64,000 nt of DNA from Crystallibacter degradans (GTDB taxonomy: Bacteria > Actinomycetota > Actinomycetes > Actinomycetales > Micrococcaceae): assembly GCF_012952295.1 (NCBI RefSeq), contig NZ_JABBCH010000004.1, positions 292,605 through 356,604 on the forward strand, read 5' to 3'. Below the pieces are notes generated by a model, which made no database searches, had not been told where the DNA came from, and saw only the letters and a program-made list of their open reading frames with translations. This document shows positions 29,831 to 39,519 of this stretch, piece by piece (position 1 is the first letter of the stretch; every line of letters begins with the position of its first letter). A program made the position numbers and the translations under genes.

Positions 29831-31608
29831 GCCAAGACACTCTCTTCGGTTCCGGACCGGCGCTACCCCCCGCCTACCCCGAACGGGCTGCCTGGGGTAC
29901 CGCACCCAAGTTGCGCCAGTGGCAGGCCGAAGCGCTGGAGAAGTACTTCTCCATGGCACCGCAGGACTTCCTGGCGGTTGCTACTCCCGGCGCCGGTAAG
30001 ACCACGTTTGCGCTCCGGGTTGCGACCGAGCTTGTGGAGCGCGGGACGATCAACCGCATCGTCGTCGTCGCTCCGACGGACCACCTGAAGCGCCAGTGGG
30101 CCGATGCCGCGGCGCGGGTAGGATTGTCCATCGATCCGAACTTCAAAAATTCCGACGGCGCCCATGGCCGCGACTTCATCGGCGTGGCCGTGACCTATGC
30201 GCAGGTGGCGATGAAGCCGATGCTGCACCGGGCCAAGACCGAGGCCGCCAAGACGCTGGTCATCCTGGACGAAATCCACCACGGCGGCGACGCGCTCAGC
30301 TGGGGCGACGGCATCCGCGAGGCATACGAACCGGCTACCCGCCGCCTGGCCCTGACCGGTACGCCCTTCCGCTCGGACACGGCGGCCATCCCGTTCGTCG
30401 AATACGCCGAGGACAAGGACGGCATCCGCCGCTCGAAGTCCGACTACACCTACGGCTATGGCAATGCGCTGCGCGACCATGTGGTCCGCCCGGTGATGTT
30501 CATGGCGTATTCCGGGCAGATGCGCTGGCGTACCAGCGCGGGCGAAGAATACGCGGCCTCTCTCGGCGAGGCGGCTGTCACCAAAGACATCACTGCGCAG
30601 GCATGGCGGACCGCGCTGAACCCGCAGGGGCAGTGGATTCCCTCGGTGCTGGCGGCGGCCGACAAACGCCTGACCGAAGTCCGCCGTGCCGTCCCGGATG
30701 CCGGCGGACTGGTGATCGCCACGGACCACGAGGACGCCCGTGCCTACGCCGGACAACTCAGCCGGATCACCGGCGAATCGCCCACCGTGATCCTGTCCGA
30801 CGATGCGGGGGCCTCCGAGAAGATCGAAGAGTTCTCTGCCTCGGACAGCCGCTGGATGGTGGCCGTGCGCATGGTGTCCGAAGGCGTCGACGTGCCGCGC
30901 CTCTCCGTGGGCGTGTACGCCACCTCCACCGCGACGCCGCTGTTTTTCGCCCAGGCGGTCGGACGCTTTGTGCGTGCCCGGACGCGGGGCGAAACCGCTT
31001 CGGTGTTCCTGCCCTCCGTGCCCAACCTGATGGCCCTGGCCAACCAGCTGGAACTGGAGCGCGACCACGCGCTGGACCGCCCCGACAAAGACAATGACGA
31101 GGGCTTCGTCCCCGAAGAAGGCCTGATGGAGGCCGCGAACCGGGAGGACAAGGCTTCGGACTCGCTGACCAAGGGCAAGTACGAGGCGCTGGAGTCCCAG
31201 GCTTCGTTCGACCGGGTGCTTTTCGACGGCGGCGAATTCGGCACAGGCGGCGAAATCGGTTCCGAGGACGAGCTCGACTTCCTCGGCATTCCCGGCCTGC
31301 TGGATGCGGAGCAGGTGGGCACGCTGCTGCGCCAGCGCCAGCAGGAGCAGCAGTCCCGCAAACGCCTGCGCAGCGGCGCCGCCGCGGAACCCGAACCGCA
31401 GGTGGTGGACCACCGGCAGCTGACGGAACTGCGCGGCCAGCTGGCCAAGAACGTTTCAGCTTGGTCCGCACGCTCCGGCATGCCGCACGGCATGGTGCAT
31501 TCCGAACTGCGCCGCATCTGTGGCGGCCCCGCAGTGGCCCAGGCCAATGAGGAACAGCTCAACAAGCGGCTGAAGAAGCTCCAGGACTGGTTTATCGGCC
31601 GCAAGTAG
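29827..31608 (+). CDS. Superfamily 2 DEAD/DEAH-type helicase
   Basis: A 593-residue ATP-dependent helicase or translocase related to the ResIII/UvrB-like group. Motif Q/I region: LRQWQAEALEKYF then TPGAGKTTFALR near 53-64; motif II is DEIHHGGD near 148; motif III ALTGTPFRSD near 175; motif VI QAVGRFVRARTRG near 378. The last 190 residues are acidic, then Arg/Gln-rich and helical, without a known domain. The first 25 residues are Pro/Ala-rich. The role is unknown; no methylase or nuclease partner is next to it, so a restriction system is not supported. Confidence 0.85.
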   Translation: MSQDTLFGSGPALPPAYPERAAWGTAPKLRQWQAEALEKYFSMAPQDFLAVATPGAGKTTFALRVATELVERGTINRIVVVAPTDHLKRQWADAAARVGLSIDPNFKNSDGAHGRDFIGVAVTYAQVAMKPMLHRAKTEAAKTLVILDEIHHGGDALSWGDGIREAYEPATRRLALTGTPFRSDTAAIPFVEYAEDKDGIRRSKSDYTYGYGNALRDHVVRPVMFMAYSGQMRWRTSAGEEYAASLGEAAVTKDITAQAWRTALNPQGQWIPSVLAAADKRLTEVRRAVPDAGGLVIATDHEDARAYAGQLSRITGESPTVILSDDAGASEKIEEFSASDSRWMVAVRMVSEGVDVPRLSVGVYATSTATPLFFAQAVGRFVRARTRGETASVFLPSVPNLMALANQLELERDHALDRPDKDNDEGFVPEEGLMEAANREDKASDSLTKGKYEALESQASFDRVLFDGGEFGTGGEIGSEDELDFLGIPGLLDAEQVGTLLRQRQQEQQSRKRLRSGAAAEPEPQVVDHRQLTELRGQLAKNVSAWSARSGMPHGMVHSELRRICGGPAVAQANEEQLNKRLKKLQDWFIGRK

Positions 31609-31635
31609 GCGCCAGGTAGACCCTGTTGGCAAGGG

Positions 31636-32268
31636 TCAGTTCTGAACCTGTTCCTGGACTACCTCGATACCGTTGTCTTCGAGCTCCGCGATCGTCTCGG
31701 CCACCCGCTCCTCGTTGATGCCGGCCGTCAGATCCAGCAGGACGGACGTCGAGTAGCCGGCCTGCACGGCGTCCAGGGCGGTGGCGCGGACGCAATAGTC
31801 CGTGGCGATGCCTGCGACCACCACTTCGTCCACCTCGTTCTGGCGCAGCCAGTCATCCAGGCTGAGTACCTCCGCATCGTCCTCGTCGCCGTCGTCCTCC
31901 AGGTCGCCGGTGGCCACCTCGTCTTCCGGGGCGAGCAGGCCCTCGAAGCCGGAGTAGGCAGCCGCATAGGCGCCCTTGCGGAAGTAGGCGTCGATCTCGT
32001 CGGTGTCCAGGTCCGGGTGCAGCTGCGCGCCCTTGGTGCCGGCCACACAGTGCGGGGGCCAGCTGTCGACGAAGTCCGGCGTCTCGGAGAAATGGGTGCC
32101 CGGATCGATATGCCAGTCCTGGGTCGCCACCACGAAGTCGTAGTTGATGCCATGGGCCTCAAGATGCTCGCTCAGGTCCGCGGCAACCCGGGCGCCGCCG
32201 TCGACACCCAGCGAGCCACCTTCGCAGAAATCGTTCTGCACATCCACAATTACCAGTGCACGGGTCAT
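31636..32268 (-). CDS. pncA: Nicotinamidase (isochorismatase family)
   Basis: Converts nicotinamide to nicotinate in NAD salvage. The catalytic triad is visible: Asp9 (VDVQNDF), Lys98 (FRKGAY) and Cys159 (ATDYCVRAT); Asp51, His53 and His59 would bind the metal ion. An acidic insert of about 20 residues (GDLEDDGDEDDAE) lies between Lys98 and Cys159 and is unusual for the family. The ATG overlaps the stop of pncB by 4 nt, and PncB uses the nicotinate that this enzyme makes, which supports the assignment over a generic hydrolase. Confidence 0.88.
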   Translation of the reverse strand: MTRALVIVDVQNDFCEGGSLGVDGGARVAADLSEHLEAHGINYDFVVATQDWHIDPGTHFSETPDFVDSWPPHCVAGTKGAQLHPDLDTDEIDAYFRKGAYAAAYSGFEGLLAPEDEVATGDLEDDGDEDDAEVLSLDDWLRQNEVDEVVVAGIATDYCVRATALDAVQAGYSTSVLLDLTAGINEERVAETIAELEDNGIEVVQEQVQN

Positions 32269-33605
32269 GATTTCTCCTCAAACTCCTCGAACTCAGTGGG
32301 GATTACCGCTTCGCCGCGCTGCAGGCGGCGGATGGTGCCGGGCAGTTCGGCCATTGATTTGTGGTGCCGCTCGGCCGCACGTTCGACGCCTTCGGCACCG
32401 GTCCAGCCCGGCAGCAGCTCGCCGTTCTTCATGAACTGTTCGATCAGCGCGCGGTCATTGCCGTCGTCCTTCGGCCGGTGGCCGATGCCGACGATTTCCG
32501 CGGTGGCGGTCCCGCGTTCATTCAGCCGGCGCAGGGCGTACTTGCGGCCACCGACGGAAACCTTGTTCTTCGCCGCTTTTGCCACCGGCACGGGGTTTCC
32601 GTTGTCGTCGTCGCGGCTGACCAGCTTGTACACCATGCTCGCCGTCGGGGCCCCGGAACCGGTGACTAGTTCCGTGCCTACGCCGTAGGAGTCCACCGGG
32701 GCGGAGGCCAGGGCCGCGATCGCGAACTCATCCAGGTCAGAGGTGACGGTGATATGCGTGTTGTGGTTGCCCAGATCGTCCAGCAGCTTGCGGACCCATT
32801 GGGCCTGCGTGACCAGATCGCCCGAGTCCAGCCGCACGCCGCCGAGCTCCGGACCGGCCAGCTCAACGGCCGTCCGGACGGCATTTTCGACGTCGTACGT
32901 ATCCACCAGCAGCGTGGTGCCCTTGCCGAGGGAAGCCAGTTGGGCCTCGAAGGCCGCCCGCTCGCTGTCATGAAGCAGGGTGAACGAATGGGCAGCGGTG
33001 CCCACGGTCTTGATCCCGTAGCGGAAGCCGGCCTCCAGGTTGGAGGTGCTGGTGAACCCCGCGATCACCGCTGCCCGCGCGGCGGCCACGGCGGATTCTT
33101 CCTGCGTGCGCCGCGAACCCATCTCGATACAGGGCCGGGCGCCGGCCGCGCTGGTCATCCGGGACGCTGCCGAGGCGATGGCGCTGTCATGGTTCAGTGC
33201 GGAAAGGATGAAGGTTTCGAGCACACAGGCTTCGGCGAAGGAAGCTTCGACGATGAGGATGGGCGAGTACGGAAAGTAGGCTTCGCCTTCGGCATAGCCG
33301 TAAATGTCCCCGCTGAACTTGAAATCCGCCAGCCAGTCGAGAGTGGTGGAGTCGACCACTTTAGTCCGGGCCAGGAAATCGAGCTGGGCTTCGGGGAACG
33401 TAAAGTTCTGGATGCCTTCAAGGATCCGGCCCGTGCCGGCGACCACGCCGTAGCGGCGGCCGTCCGGCAGCCTGCGGGCGAACGCTTCGAAGACGGAGCG
33501 CCGGTGGGCAGCTCCGGAGCGCAGGGCGGCCTGCAGCATGGTCAGCTCGTAGTGGTCGGTATACAAGGACGTGCTGGGAGGAACCCAGCCGGATTCGGTA
33601 CTCAC
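32265..33605 (-). CDS. pncB: Nicotinate phosphoribosyltransferase
   Basis: Makes nicotinate mononucleotide from nicotinate and PRPP (Preiss-Handler pathway). GTG 33605 starts STESGWVPPSTSLYTDHYELTM in the family manner; 446 residues is the normal length. TDHYELTMLQAAL (near 14-27), the GTRRTQE-like EMGSRRTQEESAV segment near 167, and GGVRLDSGDL near 255 form the PRPP/nicotinate site. The gene is head-to-head with clpS and has TAGAGT 7 nt before its GTG, so its mRNA should be leaderless. Confidence 0.93.
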   Translation of the reverse strand: MSTESGWVPPSTSLYTDHYELTMLQAALRSGAAHRRSVFEAFARRLPDGRRYGVVAGTGRILEGIQNFTFPEAQLDFLARTKVVDSTTLDWLADFKFSGDIYGYAEGEAYFPYSPILIVEASFAEACVLETFILSALNHDSAIASAASRMTSAAGARPCIEMGSRRTQEESAVAAARAAVIAGFTSTSNLEAGFRYGIKTVGTAAHSFTLLHDSERAAFEAQLASLGKGTTLLVDTYDVENAVRTAVELAGPELGGVRLDSGDLVTQAQWVRKLLDDLGNHNTHITVTSDLDEFAIAALASAPVDSYGVGTELVTGSGAPTASMVYKLVSRDDDNGNPVPVAKAAKNKVSVGGRKYALRRLNERGTATAEIVGIGHRPKDDGNDRALIEQFMKNGELLPGWTGAEGVERAAERHHKSMAELPGTIRRLQRGEAVIPTEFEEFEEKS

Positions 33606-33692
33606 ACCACAAACTCTAATCCGGTGTTCGCCGTCTGAGTACCCGGCACGGCCAAAGCGGCGCGGGGAGTCCTGAAGCCTACAATGGAAGTC
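33606..33692. promoter_or_regulatory. Divergent leaderless promoters of pncBA and clpS
   Basis: On the minus strand TAGAGT (33613-33618) ends 7 nt before the pncB GTG. On the plus strand TACAAT (33680-33685) ends 7 nt before the clpS ATG. The two -10 elements are about 60 bp apart, leaving just room for both -35 regions. Confidence 0.55.
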
Positions 33693-34046
33693 ATGACGTC
33701 GAGCATTTACCCTGATTTCGCCCTGCCCGCGGTGGTGGTCAACACCATCGTCGACGCCGAAGCAGAAACGGCCCGGGACGCCGAAGTCGAGGAGCTCTCG
33801 GCAACGGACGTGCCCTGGGTGGTTATTGTCTGGAATGATCCGGTCAACCTCATGAGCTATGTCAGCTACGTCTTCCAAAGCTACTTCGGCTACTCGGAAG
33901 CCAGGGCCAACAAGCTGATGCTCGAGGTGCACCGGCAGGGCAAGTCGGCGGTGGCCAGCGGCACCCGGGAAAAGGCGGAGCGGGACACCGTGGCAATGCA
34001 TTCATTCGGCCTGTGGGCCACGTACCAGAAGGCGGACCAGGCGTAA
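33693..34046 (+). CDS. clpS: ATP-dependent Clp protease adaptor ClpS
   Basis: ClpS delivers N-degron substrates to ClpC/ClpA. ATG 33693 gives 117 residues. I prefer it to ATG 33684 because the latter lies inside the -10 TACAAT. The core has PWVVIVWNDPVNLMSYV (Asn-Asp of the N-degron pocket), YSEARANKLMLEVHRQGKS with the ClpA-contacting HxxG-like segment, and EKAE. The N-terminal 38 residues are acidic. Neighbouring DUF2017 and murI are in the usual actinobacterial order. Confidence 0.94.
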   Translation: MTSSIYPDFALPAVVVNTIVDAEAETARDAEVEELSATDVPWVVIVWNDPVNLMSYVSYVFQSYFGYSEARANKLMLEVHRQGKSAVASGTREKAERDTVAMHSFGLWATYQKADQA

Positions 34047-34048
34047 GT

Positions 34049-34624
34049 ATGGCCAAGGCATTCAGGAACACACGCAAGGGCATTACCGGCGAGCTGGAAG
34101 CGGCGGAGCGGGATCTGATCCGCCGGCTGTTCGAGGACATCATCAGCATGCTCGAGCGCGAGGGGATTGCCGACGAGGACCCGCTGGCAGCCATGGTCGG
34201 GCTGGATAGCAAGGCCGTCAAGCCCGAGGACAGCGCCCTGCTGCGCCTGCTGCCGGATGCGGTGAAGAACGACGACGGCGAGGCGCTCGAGTTCCGTCGG
34301 CTCACCGAACGTTCCCTGCGGGAAGACAAAGTGGCGGCGCTGCGCGCCAGCTCGCTGCTGCTGGAGCAGAGCCACGTCCAGCTGACTGCCGAGCAGGCCC
34401 GGCTCTTCGCCCGCGCGGTCAATGATGTCCGGCTGGTGCTGGCGGACCGGCTCAAGATCGAAACGGATGAAGACGCCCAGGCCCTGCACGGCATCGACGA
34501 CTGGTCCCAGGCAGAGGATCTGGACACCTACCTGGCCCTGGTCTACAACTTCATGACGTGGCTGCAGGAGACCTTGATGCAGGCGTTGCTGGACGGACTG
34601 GGCAGGCCCGGATCGGTCAGTTGA
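34049..34624 (+). CDS. DUF2017 family protein
   Basis: A 191-residue, mostly helical acidic protein. ATG 34049 lies two bases after the clpS stop. The family is actinobacterial and nearly always directly follows clpS, suggesting a link to Clp proteolysis, but no activity is known. Visible: FRNTRKGITGELEAAERDLIRRLFEDI helical start and a C-terminal YLALVYNFMTWLQETLM helix. A 105-bp gap follows before murI. Confidence 0.88.
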   Translation: MAKAFRNTRKGITGELEAAERDLIRRLFEDIISMLEREGIADEDPLAAMVGLDSKAVKPEDSALLRLLPDAVKNDDGEALEFRRLTERSLREDKVAALRASSLLLEQSHVQLTAEQARLFARAVNDVRLVLADRLKIETDEDAQALHGIDDWSQAEDLDTYLALVYNFMTWLQETLMQALLDGLGRPGSVS

Positions 34625-34729
34625 CGTCTGCCTGCGGGCTTCGTGCAGCGTCATCGGACTGTGAGATGGCTTACAGCCGATGCGCGGAAGTTCTGCAATA
34701 GCGCGGCCAGGACTTATCCTCGTTAGATC

Positions 34730-35706
<977 letters not shown>

Positions 35707-35710
<4 letters not shown>

Positions 35711-36501
35711 ACCTGACCATTATCGGCTGCACCGGTTCCTTCCCGGGCCCGCTGTCGCCTGCTTCCTGCTATCTGGTGTCGGCTCACGACGGCGAAAGGA
35801 CCTGGCGGATTCTGCTGGACCTGGGCAACGGTGCGCTCGGAACGGCGCAGCGTTACATGGACCTGGAAGACATCGACGCGATCTTCCTGAGCCACCTGCA
35901 TCCGGACCATTGCATGGATCTGTGCGGGTTGCATGTTGCCGTGCGCTGGCATCCGGACGGCTGGTCAAAGGGCCGCATCCCGGTGTGGGGGCCGGCCGCC
36001 ACCGCGGACCGCATGGCCACCGCCTACGGACTAGAGCTGGACCCGGGCATGCACGAAGAGTTCAACTTTCATAACTGGACGGACCGGGAAACCGTCAAGC
36101 TGGGTCCCTTCACCATCACCCCGTACGCCGTGCGCCACCCGGTGGACGAGGCGTACGCCATGCGCGTCGAAGCCACCGAGCAAGGCCCCAACGGTCCGGT
36201 CACAAAGATCCTGACCTATTCCGGCGACACGGACAGCTGCGACGCACTGGTCGAAGCCGCTCAGGATTCGGATATGTTTCTCTGCGAGGCGGCCTACCAT
36301 GAGGGCCGAGATGACGCCATTGAAGGAATCCACCTGACGGGTAAGCGGGCCGGTGCCGCGGCGACCAAGGCCAATGTCAGCCGGTTGCTGCTGACCCATC
36401 TGCCGGTGTGGAACGATTCCGTGCGCACGGTCGAAGAAGCCCGTGAGACCTACTCGGGCGGTTTGGCCGTGGCCGTGGCCGGAGTCAGCTACGTCGTCTG
36501 A
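35707..36501 (+). CDS. MBL-fold metallo-hydrolase (RNase Z-like)
   Basis: A 264-residue metallo-beta-lactamase-fold enzyme. The dinuclear metal site is [12 protein letters not shown] near 58-69 (HxHxDH), with the later ligands in YSGDTDSC near 175 and LLLTHLPVW near 226. It resembles the short RNase Z/cyclic phosphodiesterase branch, and members sit between murI and rph across actinobacteria, but the substrate is unproven. The stop lies in the first copy of a 30-bp tandem duplication. Confidence 0.88.
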
Positions 36502-36540
36502 GCGTTGGCCGGAGTCAGCTACGTCGTCTGAGCGTTGGCC
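36481..36540 (+). repeat. Perfect 30-bp tandem duplication at a gene end
   Basis: Bases 36481-36510 and 36511-36540 are identical. The unit covers the last six codons and stop of the MBL gene plus nine bases; the second copy is untranslated and runs up to the rph promoter. Confidence 0.97.
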
Positions 36541-36547
36541 GTGCGGA

Positions 36548-36553
36548 TAAGCT
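36548..36553 (+). promoter_or_regulatory. rph -10 element (leaderless)
   Basis: TAAGCT ends 6 nt before the rph ATG, just outside the second copy of the 30-bp duplication, which therefore supplies the -35 region. Confidence 0.45.
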
Positions 36554-36559
36554 GGATTC

Positions 36560-37330
36560 ATGACTTCAGTTGATTCGAGCTCCGCCCTGCCCACCGCCAT
36601 CGTCCGTGCCGATGGACGCACGCCGGACCAGCTGCGGCCCATCAGCATTACCCGGGGCTGGTCCAACCAGGCCGAAGGCTCGGCGCTGATCGAATTCGGC
36701 AACACCCGGGTATTGTGCACCGCTTCCCTGACCCAAGGCGTGCCGCGCTGGCTCAAGGGCGAAGGCCGTGGCTGGGTCACGGCCGAATACGCCATGCTGC
36801 CCCGTGCCACGAACACCCGCTCCGATCGCGAATCCGTCAAGGGCAAGATCGGCGGCCGCACCCACGAGATTTCGCGGCTGATCGGCCGTTCCCTGCGCTC
36901 CATCATTGACCTTAAGGCCCTGGGCGAAAACACGATTGTGCTGGACTGCGACGTCCTGCAGGCCGACGGCGGAACCCGTACCGCTGCCATCACCGGGGCC
37001 TATGTGGCGCTGGCCGACGCGTTGCGCTGGGCCAAGGAAAACAAGCTGGTGGCCCGCAATGCCCAGCCGCTGATCGATACGGTGGCAGCAGTCAGCGTGG
37101 GCATCATCGACGGAGTGCCCATGCTCGATCTGCCCTACGTGGAAGATGTGCGCGCCGAGACGGACATGAACGTCGTCGTTACCGGGTCCGGAAAGTTCGT
37201 CGAAGTCCAGGGCACCGCCGAGGGCGCGCCGTTTGACCGGGACGAATTGAACGCCCTGTTGGATCTCGCTCTCGCCGGCACCGTCGAACTGGCTCAGATC
37301 CAGCGCGAGACGCTAGGGGAGAGCGCATGA
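36560..37330 (+). CDS. rph: Ribonuclease PH
   Basis: A phosphorolytic 3'-5' exoribonuclease that trims tRNA precursors. The 256 residues show [28 protein letters not shown] near the start (given as family region), [18 protein letters not shown] near 63-80, the phosphate-binding RTHEIS/GRSLRS region near 98-110, and [18 protein letters not shown] near 132. Its last four bases overlap rdgB. Confidence 0.95.
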   Translation: MTSVDSSSALPTAIVRADGRTPDQLRPISITRGWSNQAEGSALIEFGNTRVLCTASLTQGVPRWLKGEGRGWVTAEYAMLPRATNTRSDRESVKGKIGGRTHEISRLIGRSLRSIIDLKALGENTIVLDCDVLQADGGTRTAAITGAYVALADALRWAKENKLVARNAQPLIDTVAAVSVGIIDGVPMLDLPYVEDVRAETDMNVVVTGSGKFVEVQGTAEGAPFDRDELNALLDLALAGTVELAQIQRETLGESA

Positions 37331-37962
37331 GCGGCTCGGCCGAGCACGAAGGTGCAGCTCGCCTGGTCCTGGCCACCCGGAACCCCGGCAAGCTGCGTGA
37401 ACTGCGTGAGTTGCTGCGCGGACAAGTCCCCGGTCTCGACGTCGACACCCAGGTGATCGATGCAGCCACCGCCGGCGTGCCCGATGTGAAGGAAACCGGG
37501 GTCACCTTCGAAGAGAACTCCCTGCTCAAGGCACGGGCCGTGGCGGAAGCGACCGGATTGGTTGCCGTCGCCGATGATTCCGGCCTTGAGGTCGATGTCC
37601 TCGGCGGGGCTCCGGGCATCTTTTCGGCCCGCTGGGCCGGTTCGCACGGCGACGACGCCGCCAACCTGAAGCTCCTGCTGACCCAGCTCGAAGACATCGG
37701 ACCCGAACACCGCGCGGCGTCCTTCGTCTGCGCGGCGAGCGTTGTCTCGGCCAACATGAACGCCGTGGTGGAAGGCAGGCTTCGCGGAACGCTCCTGACC
37801 GAACCCCGCGGCGCCGGCGGCTTCGGCTATGACCCGATCCTCCGGCCCGAGGGCATGGACCGCAGCTGTGCCGAACTGTCGCCGGAGGAAAAGAACGCCA
37901 TCAGCCACCGCGGGCAGGCCTTCCGGGCACTGCTGCCGCACCTGGTCAAAGCCCTGAGCTGA
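37327..37962 (+). CDS. rdgB: XTP/dITP pyrophosphatase (RdgB/HAM1)
   Basis: Removes non-canonical purine nucleoside triphosphates (ITP, XTP, dITP) from the pool. The 211 residues begin with the [18 protein letters not shown] substrate loop (near 13-30); [21 protein letters not shown] (near 80) supplies the metal-binding Asp pair, and ISHRGQAF near 194 is the terminal base-recognition motif. rph-rdgB overlap is a frequent arrangement. Confidence 0.94.
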   Translation: MSGSAEHEGAARLVLATRNPGKLRELRELLRGQVPGLDVDTQVIDAATAGVPDVKETGVTFEENSLLKARAVAEATGLVAVADDSGLEVDVLGGAPGIFSARWAGSHGDDAANLKLLLTQLEDIGPEHRAASFVCAASVVSANMNAVVEGRLRGTLLTEPRGAGGFGYDPILRPEGMDRSCAELSPEEKNAISHRGQAFRALLPHLVKALS

Positions 37963-38036
37963 GTCCGTGGTCTTCGTCACGGCACAGACGCGCCGTTCGG
38001 CGAAGCGGAGAAGCGTAAGGCACACTTGAAGGCATC

Positions 38037-38717
38037 ATGAGCATCCATTTCCCCGCCGCTGTTTTCGCCCAGTCCACCGACTCCGCCGCGAACCTCACGG
38101 GCGTGGCCCAGTGGGCCGTGAACATGATGGAGACGATCGGGGCTCCCGGTGCGGGTCTGGCCATCGCGTTGGAAAACCTCTTCCCGCCGCTTCCCAGCGA
38201 GGTCATCCTGCCGCTGGCCGGTTTCACCGCCAGCCGGGGTAACTTCACGCTGATCGAGGCGCTGCTGTGGACCACACTGGGCTCTGTGCTCGGGGCCTGG
38301 CTGCTCTACGGGCTTGGCGCCTGGCTGGGCCGCCGGCGGATGTACGCCATTGCGGACAAACTGCCGCTGGTCGACGTCGAGGATGTCGAGAAGGTAGAAG
38401 CCTGGTTCAACCGGCACGGTTACAAGGCAGTCTTCTTCGGGCGGATGATCCCGATCTTCCGGTCCCTGATTTCGATTCCGGCCGGTATTGAACGAATGCC
38501 GGTGTGGAAGTTCCTGCTCCTGACCACGGCCGGCAGCCTGATCTGGAACACTATCTTTGTGCTTGCCGGGTTCTACCTCGGCGAAAACTGGCACTTTGTG
38601 GAGCAGTACGCGGACATCTTCCAGAAGATCGTCATTGCCGCAGTGGTCATCTTTGGTGCCTATTGGCTCATTTCCAAGATTGTGAAGATCCGCAACAGCC
38701 GGAATTCCGCTTCCTGA
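38037..38717 (+). CDS. DedA/VTT-domain membrane protein
   Basis: DedA proteins are polytopic membrane proteins; some flip undecaprenyl phosphate or phosphatidylethanolamine. In 226 residues there are about five hydrophobic segments, with the entrant-loop motif ENLFPPLPSEVILPLAGF near 45-62 and the second reentrant motif FFGRMIPIFRSLISIPAG near 133-150, including the conserved Arg-x3-Pro-x2-Arg. GAAGG precedes the ATG. The start region 38037-38100 reads like a short signal-like segment. Confidence 0.88.
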   Translation: MSIHFPAAVFAQSTDSAANLTGVAQWAVNMMETIGAPGAGLAIALENLFPPLPSEVILPLAGFTASRGNFTLIEALLWTTLGSVLGAWLLYGLGAWLGRRRMYAIADKLPLVDVEDVEKVEAWFNRHGYKAVFFGRMIPIFRSLISIPAGIERMPVWKFLLLTTAGSLIWNTIFVLAGFYLGENWHFVEQYADIFQKIVIAAVVIFGAYWLISKIVKIRNSRNSAS

Positions 38718-38724
38718 CTCCTAG

Positions 38725-39327
38725 CTAAAGCCCCAGCTCGCGCAGCAGATCGGTATCCGGGATGTGGTGCACGGTGGTCATGCCCAGCGCGGCGGCAGCC
38801 GCAATGTTTTCGGCCTTGTCGTCGATGAAGACGATCGCGGACGGATCCGCGTTCAAGGTTGAGAGCACGTGCTGGAAGGCGCCGGGATTGGGCTTGACCT
38901 TGCCGATCCGGGAGCTGTAAAAGCACTGCGAAAAGTACCGGGTCCATGCTGCGGAGGAGAATTCGTCTGCCATGGCCAGCGGCATATTGGACAGCACTGC
39001 GAGCTGCGCGGTGCGGGAACTGAGCAGATCCAGGACATCGAGCGTGTCCACATTCAGGTGTGACCACTGGATCGCGTCCAGTGAATCCAGTTCCATGGCC
39101 CTGCCCTCGGAGACTGCCGAGCCGACAACCCGTGCCCAGTACTCTCTCGAGGAGAGCCGGCCCTCGTCGTACTGCAGCCGGTGAAGCCAGTAGGCGCTGT
39201 CCATATGCCGCAGATTCAGGCCTGCCGCCTCTTCCAGCGCCAGCCAATCCGCTTCCTCCGGGGCGGTGGATATCACCATGCCGTAGTCGAACAGATACCA
39301 CTGCGGCACGGGGGTGAGAGTAGCCAT
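38725..39327 (-). CDS. HAD-superfamily hydrolase (subfamily IA type)
   Basis: A 200-residue haloacid-dehalogenase-fold protein, probably a phosphatase. Motif I is FDYGMVI (Asp14, with Gly instead of the second Asp, as in the YihX-like group), motif II is LSNMP near 110, motif III Lys is in KVKPNPGAFQ near 144, and motif IV is FIDDKAENIAAA near 168. The minus-strand start has TACCCT 6 nt upstream, another leaderless arrangement. The substrate is unknown. Confidence 0.85.
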   Translation of the reverse strand: MATLTPVPQWYLFDYGMVISTAPEEADWLALEEAAGLNLRHMDSAYWLHRLQYDEGRLSSREYWARVVGSAVSEGRAMELDSLDAIQWSHLNVDTLDVLDLLSSRTAQLAVLSNMPLAMADEFSSAAWTRYFSQCFYSSRIGKVKPNPGAFQHVLSTLNADPSAIVFIDDKAENIAAAAALGMTTVHHIPDTDLLRELGL

Positions 39328-39420
39328 GTCTCAAGGGTAGCGCTGCGCCCGCCGGCTTCTAAGGGCTCCAGTGTAAACACTTCATTAAGCTTCTCCTGCG
39401 CATTTCCCCAGTCATGTCTC

Positions 39421-39472
39421 TTGACCGCCGGTGCAGGAGGTGTTGTATGGTTGGTTACATGAGTAATGAACC
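39421..39472 (+). promoter_or_regulatory. Promoter and candidate operator of the GntR/YtrA-ABC operon
   Basis: TTGACC (39421-39426) is followed by TATGGT (39446-39451, 19-bp spacing) and by TTACATGAGTAA (39455-39466), an inverted repeat TTAC-N4-GTAA lying over the expected transcript start. The outer bases GGTT (39453) and AACC (39472) are also complementary. YtrA-type regulators typically bind such a site in their own promoter. Confidence 0.5.
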
Positions 39473-39519
39473 CCCTAACCTCGACGAGGTGGGCGGAGGT
39501 CGGAAGGGCAGGTGGGCAA

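Noticed and set aside
29827..32268. Restriction-modification or defence island around the helicase
   Set aside because: Neighbours are an MFS transporter and NAD-salvage genes; no methylase, nuclease or integrase was found.
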